A stretch of DNA of 64,000 nucleotides from Lepisosteus oculatus. Its lineage: Eukaryota; Chordata; Actinopteri; Semionotiformes; Lepisosteidae. Position 1 is the first letter of the stretch; every line of letters starts with the position of its first letter. The translations under genes and the position numbers were made by a program. The notes below the pieces were generated by a model. It ran no database searches. It was given only the letters and a program-made list of their open reading frames with translations, and was not told the origin of the DNA. The stretch lies in contig NC_090723.1 in the NCBI RefSeq assembly GCF_040954835.1, forward strand, positions 8,566,001 through 8,630,000. The letters run 5' to 3'. Positions 34,901 through 49,100 of the stretch are shown piece after piece.

Positions 34901-35159
34901 GGAAGCTATATAGTCATCAACGTCCTGTTCAGATGAATTGATTTGTAAAACCGCTCCTCTAAGCTCAGACCTCACCTGCCCCGTGACTCACACCGACGCT
35001 CTGTCAGCAGAGGAAGGTCAACGCGCTGCTGCAGCGCAGCCTGAAAGCTTCTCCGGCTTCCTCGGCACGGCTCCCTTCCACCTTCTCTCCCCCGTCTCCT
35101 CGCTGTTGGACCCTGAAATCACGTTTTTTTTTGCAATTCTGGGCAAAGGCTTCAAAGTT

Positions 35160-35690
35160 GCATTTTGTCGGATTCAGAATCCTGATGCTCACCTCTAAGG
35201 CTCTGCACTGCTTGGCACCTCAGTGCCTGTCTGTGTTGCTATCATCCTACTCCCCACCTCGCGACCTTCGTGAGTAGAGTAGGGTTTATTGTCATGTGCA
35301 CAAGTGCAATGAGCTGCTTATTTGCACGTATGCTCCTAGACAAAGACATCAAGGAAACGCAGAACAGCGGCAGCAACAACAAGAAATTAAATAACGTACA
35401 TCTTAGAGAGAAAAACAAACATCAGTGTGAGCCAGTGGTAGGGGTAGAGTTCAGTAATCTGACCGCTGGTGGGGAGAAGCTGTCTCAAATTCTGGTGTCC
35501 TGTCTGTCCCTCAGGCTTGTCTCCACCCTGTGGGTGATGGGAGCCCAAAGCTCTGGACTTCCGTCCCAATAGGATATAGGAGAGTCACCGTCCCTGAGCT
35601 CTGTCCAATCCAGACTCAAAACCTCCTTCTTTCAAAGGGCTTTCATTTAACTGGTTCTGTGCCTGCCCCTTCGCTTTCCTGCTGTATTCC
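35160..35690 (+). mobile_element. Second L2/CR1-type LINE tail, interrupted by another retroposon
   Basis: The stretch 35160-35267 matches the first part of the 52.3-kb LINE tail (ATGCTCACCTCTAAGGCTCT, then GCTTGGCACCTCAGT and CTACTCCCCACCTCGC). Homology resumes at about 35540 with CCCAAAGCTCTGGACTTCC, GAGAGTCACC and CCAGACTCAAAACC. About 90 bases of the LINE are missing at the junction and are replaced by 270 bp of unrelated repeat. Degraded, no coding potential. Confidence 0.72.
35268..35539 (-). mobile_element. Retroposon 3' fragment inserted in the LINE at 35.2 kb
   Basis: The left edge carries GGTTTATTGTCATGTGCACA and the right part carries GTTCAGTAATCTGACCGCTG followed by GGGGAGAAGCTGTCTC. 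These are typical of the reverse-complemented 3' region of a common fish non-LTR family whose tail contains a polyadenylation signal (AATAAA on the minus strand). The family name is not certain. It lies in the antisense direction inside an older LINE tail. Confidence 0.55.
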
Positions 35691-35999
35691 AAGCCCTCAT
35701 TATAACCATAATGTCCATATCTTTAGAAATCAGTTGAGTTAATGGTGACCTGCTGGACTGGTGGCTCTCCAGAAACGGGGCTGGAGATCCCTGCTTTGCT
35801 GTGATCCTACCACGGTATGTAGGAGTCGGACCTTGGTGGTGCAGATTTATACAGCCTGCCTGATATGCAGGCTTCCAATTTCAGTTCATCTCGCACAGCA
35901 TTTTCTTTTTCCCTGAGCCAGGGAAAAAAAAAGCCTCTTTCAGCTAGCCGAGCGTACCCAGCCCGTGCGCTTCAAGTTCAACATGCTCTTTAGACGATG

Positions 36000-38900
36000 A
36001 TAACACAGCCTTCACATTCTGGATCAAATCCTTTCTTTTCAGGCTCGGGATCGCCTCCCTTTCTCCATGGACCTGGCCGAGCTCCAGGCCTGTAATAATG
36101 AGGCCTGTTGTTCGCCCGTACGTGAGCAACAACGCCCCCTCTCACACCGGGGGGGCTCTTCTGCTCATGGGGGGGCTTCGGGATGACTGAGATCTTTTAC
36201 GATTCTGGTTTGGCTGCGAGATTCACTAACATAACACAGAAACGCGGAATGGGATATTGACAACAGAATGCCCTACAAAAAGCAAAACAAAATGCTACTA
36301 CTTGTGCAGCCCCCCCCCATCCTTCTCCCCCCAAAGGACAGGAATAGCATCCAAGTTTTATTTTAAACGCTCCCTAGGCTGATAATAAAATATCTGGCAG
36401 GGGTTCCCATAACACAGCTGTTGGTCGTGCAGTCTGAAGTAGCTCTCAGTTCTCACAGAGCCCTGCTCTCCGTTTCAGATCTGTTCCCAGTCGGGGGTGT
36501 AAGACGGCACCGCGATGTGGCCTGAAAGTCAGGTGTGGAAATGCTGAACCCAGCAGAGGCAGGGAAAGCAGGAACGGTGACCATAAAACTGAATTTGTCG
36601 CGCAGAGCCGCCACGACAAACTTTCATAAGAGGGAATTTGGCACCGAGGTCAAAGAAATGCAAATTAAACGAGAGCATCTTCTGCTTCTCTCGACCTTTG
36701 AGCTGTTACTTGAAGCTTGTCCCCAGTCCAACCCTCAGAGGCCAGATTCTTGTCTTTTTTTTATAGTTCACTTTGTAAGGATGTGAAAAGAGTACCCATC
36801 TGGTCCAGCTGATTGAAGAAGTTAAGAGATCTTTTTTCGTAAAATTAACTGTTTGCATGAGGTATTCGTATACAGTACATTCACTGTATCCTGTAAACTG
36901 TTAACAGCAGAATGTGATAACCTAGTAGAAATGTCTTCTGTTAATGAGTAATAGCTTATTAACCAGAAGGAATTGTATGTAATGAATTTACAAAGTGTCC
37001 CAGAAGAGCATTTATGTAGCTCCTGTCCTCGATCAGATGCTTCTGAGGGGCAAAATCAATGATAAGGTAGCTTTATGGAACAAGAGACATGTTCCCACAC
37101 AGAGAATTACAGCCTGGTCAGTTGTGGTTTCTGTATGTCTGTGAGTGTATCCTGGTGGGGTGGGAGACAGCAGGAGTTTGCAGGGCTAGCCCAAGCAAGC
37201 CCAGAGCAATGCATGCTCTCTGACTACTGCTTGCAGATCAGCTGCCCTGCTGCAGTGGGATAAGGAGAAGAATGTAGAGATAAGGGTTAAACTGTCTCCG
37301 ATACGCTCAGATTTTTCTCTTCAAGGTGACAGACACCCTACTTGGATCCACCACGGATTCTTGCTGTTGAGTGTTAGTGGTCTGACTCAGAAGTGCCCAG
37401 GGGGGAGTATTTTTACAGTTATTACACCAGAGGTTTCTCACAGTTCCTGCTCACTCATACCTGAGCTGAATTCGGAGCTACACGTTTGGACAGATCCTGT
37501 TCTTTGTAGCCGAATTCTGCTTGGTCCGCTATAAGTACAGTATGTGGGGGCACAGCGCAGAGCCTCAGGGGTTTGGCTGTTCAGATAGTGAGCAGAGAAC
37601 CACAATTCTGGCTTAGTGTCAGTCTCAATCAGCAATTCTAAATGTTTCAAGAAGGGTTCCAGAGACGGAATTCCAGGAAAATGTTATTATTAGTATTTAA
37701 TTGTTCAAACCTTTGATAGGCAGAGTGAAAAGGGCCTCCAGATTTTCGGAATGAAGCTGGAGAGAGTGAACTGAAACCCCTCTTTGTCTGTCTCGGTACA
37801 TGAAGTCTGTGACCCCGACCTCCTGCTGTAATGAATGGGCTTTTAATGATCTGAAAGGCCAATTCAATTGAGTGGCAGATCAGACTCCCATGAGTCTTTA
37901 TTTCGTTGCAGAAAGGGTATTTTAGTGACTTACTGAAGGAACAAAATTCACTGCTTTAGAACTGAATTTCAACAACATCGGCAACAGCAGTGACAACATG
38001 CAGTTCACAGCAATGACATGTTGAATATTTTCAGCATTCTCAAAACGGTTTACTCTAGGTCAAATCAAACAGCTTATTATTTAATAATGGACTCAGTCCT
38101 TCCTCTTTTGAGGTGAAAGGTAAATACTATCAGAGAGCACAAAATCCCAGGATCAAGATCAGAGTTAAAAAGGTATCCTTTTAGAACCACAATTAATATT
38201 ATATTGCTTTTTAATTGAGCTTTTTATTATAGAAATGCAATGGGATAAAAGGAAATAGATCTTTAAATTGGGAACCCAGTGCTATTGTTTGGAAATGTTT
38301 GTCTCAATACTGTTGTATTTCTTGCAATTCTGAAACCCAGCTTATTCAATAAAAGGTATGATATGGAATCCCTTACACACCTAAAAGTTTCTTCTGTAGC
38401 TATGAATCCAATACTTTAATGATAAAGTAGTCTGCATCCACATTCATGCTACTGCCTACCAGTCACTCAGTCTCGTGACGTGAATCCCAGTCTCTCCAGC
38501 TGCTAATTAGACACCTTTCACCCATTCATTCCTCCTTTATTCATTTGCAGTTTTTGTTTCTCACACACTAGCAATTGTGGTCGTTTTGCTTAATTTTACT
38601 TGCATTTCAACTGTCTTCATTGCCCAATGGCTTTGCCTGATTCCAAACTCCTGATTTTAGGAAGAACCATTGCATCTTTGCAGGCTAGAATGATTGAAGG
38701 TAATAGCATCTGGAATCATTTCAGAACCTAAATCAAAAAAGCATTGTTAGCTGAAATTTCAGGTGACGCCTAACTCAATCCATTTAACTGCCTACACATT
38801 CTGAATTAATGTGCTTTTTCATATTTAAAAAGCACAAAATGATCACCTTGTCAAATCTCTAAGTGCAGAGGGCTGAGCTACAGTTATTACTGCTGTTTAT

Positions 38901-41900
38901 GATTTCTGTGCTTATGTTTATATGTAATGTGTATGTGGTCACATGTGAAAGACAATACAGCAGGGAGAATGAGTGACCCAGGTGCATGAATCTACCTTCA
39001 GCGGGAGTCCATTTCCTGGAGCTGACTCTGGAGGTTGGGGGGGCGGGGGGGGGGCTATATTAAATCAAACCAATTAACACTAATGGAGGGTGGCCAGTGC
39101 TGTACAACAGCATACTGCCTCAATCAGCTCTTATACACAGTTACTGGCCTCCTAATCACGATTATTTATTGTATAATCAAGCAAATTATATTTGGCCAAT
39201 GTATGGTTGCCATAGATCTCTCTTACTGTCATCCTCGCCTGCAGCCCAGAGACAGCTCGGCTCCAGCCTTCTTTGAGACTTTGGACCTGGGTAGAATTCT
39301 CCTTAGCAGAGTACAGCTGGAGCTGTGGTCTCTGATATACAGTATAACCCGTTTTGTACGACCACATTTAAAGAGCTTTTAGGCCAGAGCTGAAAATGTG
39401 AAAAGCCGGGTTCAGAGCCCTTGAGGCAAAGCGCAGCTAGCACTGGTCTGGCTCCACTGGTTTGGAGCTCCTGAGTGTCCTGGCCCTTGTTTGAACTCCA
39501 GTGTGGGTGACCTCTTGCTCTTCTCTCTTTGGACAAATCGTGGGTGTGACCTAGTGAATTGTATGCTGGGCAAATACGTCTTCTCCTTTCTTCGTGAAGA
39601 TTAAAAAGGGATTTCTCTAAAATAGTTGTTTGGCTAAGGCCTTGTCCTTCCGTTTCTGGGATTTGTGAGGCTTTGCCTGTGAGGTGCAATGATATTTGAA
39701 TTTTGGAATATTTTTAATAGTTTTAAACGATATCTCTTTTGTCCTGTTAATGCTGTGCACAAAAAAAGTATTGAAAGAAAGCAGCAAGCCAAAACAAGAC
39801 GGCAAACTCTGAATAAGACAGTATAAAATCAGGCACTCAATTACGAGAAAGCCAGGACCTGCAGACACGCACGCGCTAATAGTTCACAGAGGAAATGGTC
39901 CCGGTCCAATGCAGTCAGTAAGGTAGGGCCAGTGGTTGCACGTCACCTTGGTACATGCAGTTGCAGAGGGGTTTGTGCCTGGGTTTCTGCTATTGTGCCT
40001 GTAGGGGTTACACGTGTCCTGGTTCCATTATAATCACCGACTCCCTCCCTAAAGTTCTTTTCCTCATGTAGTTTGTTTCTACCCCAGTGAAAGAACCTGA
40101 TTTCCGAATGGAAATCACTAAAGGCCTGGGCAGTGGCATTTCCGGTTGAGCAGTCCAGCCTGTTTACGATCGGATGTTAGATGAGCAAACAGGACAAAGC
40201 CTTTCCCATGAGTCTACCATTTTTCTTTATCTGTGCAAGAGTGTGTTTGGTTTCTTGATGGTAGAAGAAATGATCATGACCCCAGTCATTTCTAGTCCAG
40301 TAGTGAATACACATAGCTCACTCCTGCAGAGTGATAAGGACGAGTGCGAAGACACAGATAGCTCTGGAAATTCAGGAGACCTGAGCCCTCTCACACACAC
40401 CCGTCATGTTACAGTAATGTCCCTGTGCGCTTGTTTTGCGAGTTTGTATGCGACGTGACCCAGGTTCGAACCTGGATTGACAGGCTCGGCCTCGCCAATC
40501 GAGCTCGCACTGTGCCCCCAGCCTTCAGAGGTTGAACCCATGAAAGATTCTGAAGTCATGCCGGAATTTTGGAAGATTTTTTTTTTTTCCCCATGGCGAG
40601 ATGTAGTCGCATCATGACGCAGCACTTCCAGTAATCGGAAGAAGAGGAAAAAATAAAGCTGAATGGATGGCAGATGGCAGGAGTTACCCCTTCAGTCTGT
40701 TGCCAAGGGACCAGTCATGTCTCCTCAGTTCCTCACATAATCCCGATTTACTCCTGGCAGGGCCCGTGTCGTTGCCAGTGTGCATGGTATAATGGTTACT
40801 GGATTAGATGGAGAGGAAATAAACCAGTAATAAACCATAAGGTCATCTAAGTAGCTGGAGAAATTCCTCCTTTAGGTGCTTTGTGTAACTCTGTGTAAGA
40901 GATTGCATTAATGTAGCTTCAGCTCCTATCTGCTGGGATGGGCTACATCATTACCCAGCTTCTCCACTGCCCAGCTCCCCTGCGCTCTTCCTGGATCAGG
41001 TGGTCTGGACTCGGACAGTGGCTCCCTGTGACTGTGCGGGTGGCTGTGAGCCTGTGATGTCAGCGGGTCTGACGAGCGCACACTGGGACTCGTTCATCAC
41101 CCGTTAGCGCTTCCAAATCGAGCGGGCAGGAAAAGGAATATCATCGATTCCACCTTTTAAACGCACATTGCAAAAAGCGCTGTCGGGGTGTGTAGCAGAT
41201 GAGGTCATAAATCAGCTCTTTTATGACCAGGGGTTGAGAGGGGAAATGCTTCCTGGAAACTTGTAAAGGCAGCAATCCCCCCCCTCCACCCCTCTGGGGT
41301 CCGAGGCGGGTCTCTCTCGCACTGAGCCGAGCCCACCTGGCCGCGTTCTCGGAGGTGCGTCTCTCAAACGAAGAGGAAAGAAATCCCAAACAGCCTTATT
41401 TCCCCCCCCAGCAGAGCGCAATCAAACCCCCCCCTCCCCCTGCGGGGATGAATTCTTGTCTCTCCCTGGCTGGGAGGCGTCTTTTTCTCCTCCCCCTGAC
41501 TCCCCTCTCCCCTCTCCCCTCTCCCCACGCCCGGCGCCGATTCCTCGGGCTGTGCCTGACGTGTTGGGACCTGGGCGCAGGAGACGTGCAGGGGCGGGTT
41601 GGGAACGAGCCGGCCCTCATGAACGCATGCACGATAATCCAGGGATCAAGCTGGCAGGAGCCCCACGCCCCACGCCTTGGAACATTAAACCACACAGAAA
41701 GTTTATTTTATCCTGAGCCGTTAATGTATGAATAGCACACTTTGAGAGAGAAAGGAGGAAAACTGGGAAGACATCACCGGAGAGGGTTGGTTACATACTC
41801 GCCCTTTCATTTCTCTGTCTGAAAGGTATTCCTCTCTTGGCCACTAGCCGAAGAAGAAGAAATTCGGTGTTAAACTATGAGCCTTCATTTCCTGAACCCG

Positions 41901-44900
41901 GTGCTGAAAATCGTTGCGGGGCACTTTAAGGCATGTGGTGGCTGTCTTGTGCTCTTACTACGTGCTGAAATATCAATTGCCCTTTCCAATATATTCAAGA
42001 TCAACTAGTTGAAAACAAGCTCAGTAAACAAATTGGAATCTGCAGCTGTTAAAATTCTGTTCCTGTTTGGTGGAGTTTTGTACATGTATGATCCAGACCC
42101 CCCCTCCCCCCAACCTGTTGAATTTTTGGACAGCATAATTTGAATTTTGAACCGGTATAGGGCAGAAAACCTGACAATATGGAAGACTATACATAATTGG
42201 AGATCAAACTTCTATATCGAGAAACCTTGCAATAAAAATACACTGTCCTGGGTCCATGTGATTGCATGTGGTGTTCTTGTAGTATCAACCACGTTCAAAT
42301 TAATTTGGTTAACTCGGTTACTTTATCAATCCATTTGAGAACAGGCATTTCCTCCCCTAATTCTCATGCACCAGGCAGAGCTGTGGGCCTGCTGGGCTGG
42401 TCTTGCTGGTGAAATGCACCCTGCGTCATTCCTGTCTAATGCCTCCGCAGGCAACCGCAACAAACCTCAGCGTGACTCAGAAAGCAGGGGGTGCTGGTTC
42501 AACTTCCCCTCTCTGGTCTCCGGTTCTCCTGGGGAATGAGCTCCAACTTGCCCGCATTCTGTCTCTCTTGGCCCTTCCGCAGGCGCGTTCTGCATGTCCG
42601 GGCCAGTGGCGTCTACTTCGAGGTTGGGCATGACCTGCTGCAGCCACCGCAGGGAAAGATCTCAGGGTGGTTTTGTAATCGGAGAGGATAAGGACAGAGC
42701 TGAAGGTCAGACTCTACCTTAGCTCTTGGCTCAAGCCACACAGCGATAAGGAACCTCAGAGCACAGGTCTCTTGATGAAGGGGTGGTTGAAAGCTCTTAC
42801 CCTGGGGACTGAGGTCACTCTACGTTTCTCATAATATCCTGGGAGTGTTGGCACACCCAGCTGACTTCACAGGGTTTTGAATGCAGTTATCTGAAGTGCC
42901 AGACTGTTTTCTGCATTTGCACGGTTAGTAGCAGAACACATTCAGGTTTTATTGCCTGGCTTGTTAGCTTCTCTGCAGCAATCATTGCAGCTTGATTTAA
43001 AATATTCTTGGCTGTGTCAGTGGAAAATTTGGGGACGATGGTTCTCCCTCATTGGCACATCACCGGCTTTTTTAATTGTGGATTGATCGCTCAACAGATC
43101 CATTTCTAAAATAAACCAACAAGTACCATTAACAGGCCTTCTTCTGTCACAGCACGCTAAGATACCCGTGACTGACAGTGTACAGCGCGGCTCGCAGTGC
43201 GCTCAGTGAAGCTTTTTATCTTCTAAAACAGGAACCTCAACAAGCCTGCAGAGTCAGACGTCTGCTCTGTGCCATCAGATCTGAGGTCATGAGGCCGCAC
43301 GAAGGGAGAGCACTGTCACCTGCAGACAGAAGCCCCCCCTCCCCCCACCTCCGCCTCTTCAGCGTATTCGCTCGGCGCTTGTCCTGGCCCAGAAAACACA
43401 TCCACATATCTCCTGCTTCCTTCCTCGGTGGTAACCTGAGCACCCCTCTCCTGTCGCGCACACCCAGGGCTGCCTGATGGGGGCCCTGGGGAGGCCGCTG
43501 CTATGGCCAGGTGAACCGGATCCTGTCCCACATGTTCCCAGGGCTCCTGTAAGTCAATACCAGCCCCTGTGCCCTCGGGCAGAAAGCGGTCATAGAAGTG
43601 TCATGGCTCCCGAGACCCTGCTGCAGGTCGTGCACTGACGCGTGGAATGCAAATGATTTATCTTCATTTCTCTCTTTACAGCTGGTGCTTTTCTTCTGTT
43701 CCTCTTCCTATTTCTTTCTTCTCTTTTCCTTCTTTCTTCAATTGCTTTGGACAGGCGCGCGAGGTGATTTCGGAGGGGTGCGTGTTGCGTTCTGCGAGGG
43801 AGTTAACGAGCACATAGCTTCACAGACGGGCTTCAGAGCTCAACGGGACGTCGGCGTGCTTCCCCCAGAACCCTTGGGTTGAAGACCACTTTTCCAGGAG
43901 CCTGATCTAAACATAATCAGCACGGGAAATAAGCAGAAGAGCAGCATGAGACAAGTGCCAGGGAAGATGCCAAGAAGCAAGGACCGAGAGTATAAAAGTG
44001 CTTCTCAGGTCCGTCTCGTCTGGGCATACTCATGCATTTCTAGCTGCAACTTCATGTGGGTAAACGTCCTGCTGTTGCCATGGAGCTGTCGGTTGCTATG
44101 CACATTCAGCTCTCGGCACTTGATTGCATGGACCTGCAGCGAGACAGAGGCCGAGCTCCTTTCTCCTGTCCTGCTCTGGCATTTGAGAGCAACACGTTGT
44201 ATACTCAAACCCCATTTCCGAGAGCTTGTAAGCTCTGTGCATGCAGAGTGCACAGGTCACCTCTAACTGCTTTGATCTGCTGTTTTGTTGCAAATGGAAA
44301 ATAATGAGTTACGAATCGCTGTTTGTCATAAATGGACATTTTGAGCCTTTAAACAAAGAGGCTTGTGTCATGTTTGGTTTGAGCGGGTCTCCTGTTGATC
44401 AGCAATGCCTGATTTCCTCTTTGATAATGTGCCTGTAATGAACACTGACCTGACTACATGAGTACAGTGACTTTCCCCAGCCTAAATCATGAGGGTGGGC
44501 GTGGAACTTTTGTCTTAGAGTTCAGATCCGTGGTTGAGAATTCAGTGTTACTTCGTTGCACTCACAGATTTCCAAGCAATTCGTGTGCAGCTAATGGAAA
44601 CTGCACTGAGGCAAACTGCATTATTCCTGGAGTTTTTGTTTAGTAGATACTGCAAGGATCTTAACTTTCTGGACAATTCCATTATACTACTGAACTATAA
44701 ACTGGAAGCTTATATTTAACATGTAAAGCAAATTCCAAAGCATGCAATAAACCCCAGTAACACAGGTGGATCAATGGTAAAAACATAAGCCAGATTATTT
44801 TTAGTACCAGTAATTAGAAACCAGAACGCACTGCCCTGGTCATCAAATGAATGGTTTCAGAGAGTAGGTGCTGAATTCTCTGCTCTGATTTCTATTAAGA

Positions 44901-45775
44901 AAGTCCGTGCACAAGACCGCCTGGGCGGGGGTTCTTCGTGTGTCACAACACAAGGCTGTGTCACGTCCGTCTCACTTGCAAAAAAAACAGTAAGAAACAA
45001 ACAACCGAGGGAAGTTTGTTTTTAATGATTAGCATATCCACAAACACACTGCACTCTCACATTCAAAATCTGCGCCACACTGTGATGATTTCATTATGTT
45101 ATGATTTATAATCTGATCAAGAGGAAGCGCAGAAGTGAGGCGCCAGCCTGTCCGCTCAAGTAGGATGACGAGGGCGATGAAAGCACTTCCTGTGTTAATT
45201 AGCCCCGCCTTCACCTAGCATGACAGGAAGCTCGTCATGATTCGGTCAGGTGGACAGGGGTCATTGGTGCCACTTTGTTTCTATTTATAGGGCTCAGCTG
45301 GCAAGATCTGGGTGAAAAGGTCACATCTCGCACAGGCAGAGCTGGACGCATTAAATGGCTTAATGATAAAATACGGACTATTTTCACTTCAACTGGAGTG
45401 TAGACATCAATGTGTTAGCACATTATGCTGCACACATACCGCAGTGCATTTAAAAGGAAAACTAAAGGGACATAAAGGTATTTCTTGTAACTGGGACAGG
45501 CCCTTATTCCTATCTAGAAGTACAAAGCATGCAATCAATTCATAAGTAATGCAGGGCTCCAATTTATAGGTGTACATTTAGACAAAGATGTTTGTGTCGT
45601 GTCAGACTCTTCTCGATGTCAAACCCACTCAGTCTAACATGCATACCATATAAAGATCTAATGATGTAAGAATGTATATCTGAATGAAATTCCTGGCCAG
45701 ACCCAGAAATGTCTGTCTGGCATTCGGGTGACTTGTTTTCCTGATGTGTAATGTTGTGGTGTTCAGATCAGGAAT
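36000..45775. other. Gene-poor intergenic stretch
   Basis: Nothing is recognised apart from the tRNA-like palindrome at 40460 and C-rich simple sequence near 41400-41530, including a CTCCC run. The 38.0-38.9 kb part is AT-rich and non-repetitive, and could hold conserved non-coding sequence. Confidence 0.5.
40460..40475. other. tRNA T-arm-like palindrome
   Basis: CCAGGTTCGAACCTGG is a perfect 16-bp palindrome containing a consensus Pol III B-box (GGTTCGAACC) on both strands. No cloverleaf with D and acceptor arms could be built around it, so it is not called as a tRNA. It may be a remnant of a tRNA pseudogene or SINE head. Confidence 0.35.
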
Positions 45776-46108
45776 GAGAATAAGAATTCATTACCCTTCT
45801 ATAGCGCTTTTCTGGACACTCCACTCAAAGCGCTTTACAGGTAAAGGGGATCCCCTCCACCACCACCAGTGTGCAGCCCCACCTGGATGATGCGACAGCA
45901 GCCATAGTGCACCAGAACGCTCCCCACACACCAGCTCTCAGTGGGGAGGAGAGCAGAGTTATGAAGCCAGTTCAGAAATAGGGACTAATAGGAGGTCATG
46001 ATTGATAAAGGCCAATGGGAAATTTGGCCAGGACGCTGGGGTAACATCCCTACAATTTTTGAGACGCGCCCTGGGATTTGTAATGACCCAGAGAGTCAGG
46101 AACTCCGT
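45776..46108. repeat. Dispersed repeat with AGCGCTTT hairpin end
   Basis: It begins ATTCATTACCCTTCTATAGC and carries AGCGCTTT (45803-45810) facing AAAGCGCT (45827-45834), a hairpin seen at the ends of several fish repeats. The body, with ACCACCAGTGTGCAGCCCC, CACACCAGCTCTCAGTGGGG and GGCCAATGGGAAATTTGGCC, looks like a dispersed family known from early-branching ray-finned fish. Type and orientation are not determined. Confidence 0.55.
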
Positions 46109-49100
46109 TAGGGTTCTGTAGACACTGGGAATCTGCTATCTCAGACACAGTGTTTCACATCGGCAGCTCTGCAGTTGTAATGTGCTCACACTGCAGTGAC
46201 CTGCACAGAGGCCAGGTGAAACAGTCAGCCCTCTGTGCTCCTGTTGCTAGAGCATCTTTAAATGCAGTGGCTGAAGAACTCCTGTTACTCTTACTTGGAG
46301 TTGTTGGTTTATTTTAGAAACTGATTTGTGGAATAATCTATAGTTAAAAAAAAAAATGGGCAATGCGACAAGGAGGGAAAACCATCGTCCCAAAATTCAC
46401 CACTGATGCAGCCATGAAGCTGAATATTTTAAATTTTTCTTTATCAGGCATTGCTGCTCTTTGGCACTTGCTCTGCATGAAAAAGGCTGTGTAAACATAG
46501 ATATTGTTGTAACTTTTTCTATGTGAAGGAAAAGATATGGATCTTTTGACCTATGACACAACAGGCTCATTGTACAGGCTTGTACACAGGACACACTGTA
46601 GTCAATCCACCATAAACAACCCAACTGTATAAAAAATGCATGAACAGATTGGCACATGTGAAGCTTTTCTTATTTACTCCTGTAAAAGGGAGGTTGAAAT
46701 ATTACACAACCATGGCATCTTTTAAAGATCCAGACTGTCAACTTCCTTCTAAATAGAAACCCTCCTACTCCATCTTGCGTGTTGTGACCTACAACAGACT
46801 GGCTTGTTTTGCCCACAAAAGGAGGCCCAAGGTCACTCCTGACTCCAGAGCTGCCCAGCTGGAGGCTGGACCTCCACTGCTCTCAGCTCTTGGTCCTGAC
46901 TTGGGCACAGGTCCCCAGGAACTGATCTACAGCCACTATCCCTGTTCAGAAAAGGAACTGTAAAGACCCTGTGCGTTTCTATATAACTAATGAAACTGCT
47001 GCACTCTCGCGCTTGCGGGCCTTAAAATGAAAGAAAAGCTACTTTGCTGACTGATGGCCCGTTATGTGCCTGCGGATGACCTGCTCTGTTCAGAACAGCC
47101 ACAGTACCCGTTGCAAGCCGAGTTTTTCATCTGCTGTCCCGGAATCCGCGATCCTGGGAGCAAAACTCAATCGATTTGCTTCTGTGAGGGAGAATAAGTG
47201 TGAAGCAGATTAAAACTGCTCCGTAGGGGTTATTTTAATTGTGTGCTGGACAATCTGGTAACTACCAGCCTCGGCTGTTTTTTTTTAACCGAGATTTCTC
47301 CCTGCGTGCTTGTGTTCTTCTTTGAAACAACAGGAAAATTGGAACCTGCAGTTGCTGAGCAGTCCAGGTCAGCAGCCTGTTTAAATAACAAAGCTGCCAG
47401 CAGTAAATAACTGCTGAATGGGCTTTTACACCACTGGCGGTGCCTGTGTGACCCGCTCGAGCCCAGCGGTGCCTGTGTGACCCACACTAGTCCATCAGTG
47501 TGTAGTGTGGTACTTCCTGTTGCCTTTCCTGTCTGTGCCTGACGCAGGCCCGTGCGCCCAGTACTGAGTGACGATGCTGCCTGACTGGGGCTCCCCGATA
47601 AGAAAGCCAGGATGTAGGGATAACAATGGAACTGGTAAAGGAACGCTTTTCTTTTTTATGAAACGCCCATCAGCAGTTTCTTTTTCTGTGTGTTTGTGCA
47701 TATGTGGAATGCTAAAATAGGCAGGTGTGAAATGAAGGGGGAATTATAATTCCGGCCTAGCTCTTTTGTCCTGTAAAAATGACTAGTGCATCTGCATTAA
47801 GACTCTTTTCTACTGTCTTAAAAGTTTGCTTTTTCCATCAGTAACACGCACACTGTAGCATTGTAGAACTGCAAAATATTTGCATCAGATGAACAATAAA
47901 AGCAGCCTTTTTCAATGCTTTAAAATGTATCTAAAATAAGGGCGCTCACAAAACAGTAGAAGCGCATTCTACAGATTTCCCAGCCTTCAGTCATCAAATG
48001 GCTTATCTGTGTAATAAGAACACAGAAAACACAGTGTACTGTAATGCGCTCAATGGCCTCTCGATTGTATCCTTTCCTCTGTTCTTGCAGTTTTAAGCTT
48101 TCCTATTGATGGCACCCTGCTTGTCTGCATCCTCCTGTGCTGCTCCGTAACTTTACAACAGTTCATCATGTTGCTCGGTGCAGCTGGGTTTTCTGAAGCA
48201 AACAGACCTGGTAACTGTAGAATCACAGCTGTCGCTTCCTGTTTCTTTCCTCTGTTCTTCATTCCGTCGGGCCTTTCCAAAGCCTGCGACTGTAAGATCT
48301 TTCAGTACTTATTTATTTAGCATCAGATCAGCAGCTTCAAAAGGAACACAGCCCCTGTTTACAGCAGAAACTGTTCAGCGGAAGGCTTTGCCAGACAGAA
48401 CGGTTGTCTTTTTGTATGATAACTATCCCTAAATCCCTAGGTCTGACTGGACAAACTGCATTGAACCCCGGAGGTTCTGGAGGTCCCACATTTCCAGCTG
48501 GATTAAGTTCTGCAGTGCTGCATTGCTGAGGAGACTCCCATTGCCTTTGTGAAGATGCTGTCACACACAGTTGCAAAGCTCAGAACAAATTCTCCCTTGC
48601 TGCCCTCTGAATGATAAAAAACAGCCTCTCTGGTTAACTACTGCTGAATAGTAGTGGGGTTCAGATTTCTATATATAGGTATAGAAATCTGATAGATATA
48701 GGCTACAGAGTGGTTGCAGGTGTACAGATCTGTATAGAACCAGGGAGGTTTGGTTTCACATAGGATGTTATTGCTAATGCCTCACGAAGAGTCATAGAAA
48801 AATGAACCTGCGAGTAAGGTTTGAAACATTCGCAGGTAAATATCAGCCCCCCCGTATCTTAGAGTTAATCCATTAAAATAAAACATCTTAACTATCACTT
48901 GCTTCTGTAACAAGTTATTATAATAAGATCGATCCTCCATATTTAACACCAAATGACACTTATACGGTATTCTTATGGGTCTGTGCAACACCAGGCCCAA
49001 TTTCCCAGACTGGTTATTAAATCTTAGTAACAAAGTAAATTAATCTGACGTTCTAGAAAAAAGTTAGCACATTTGGAATTAAGCACAAAATCATGAACTT

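Noticed and set aside
40780..40830. A-box-like TGGTATAATGG suggesting a tRNA gene
   Set aside because: No B-box at the right distance and no acceptor stem can be formed.
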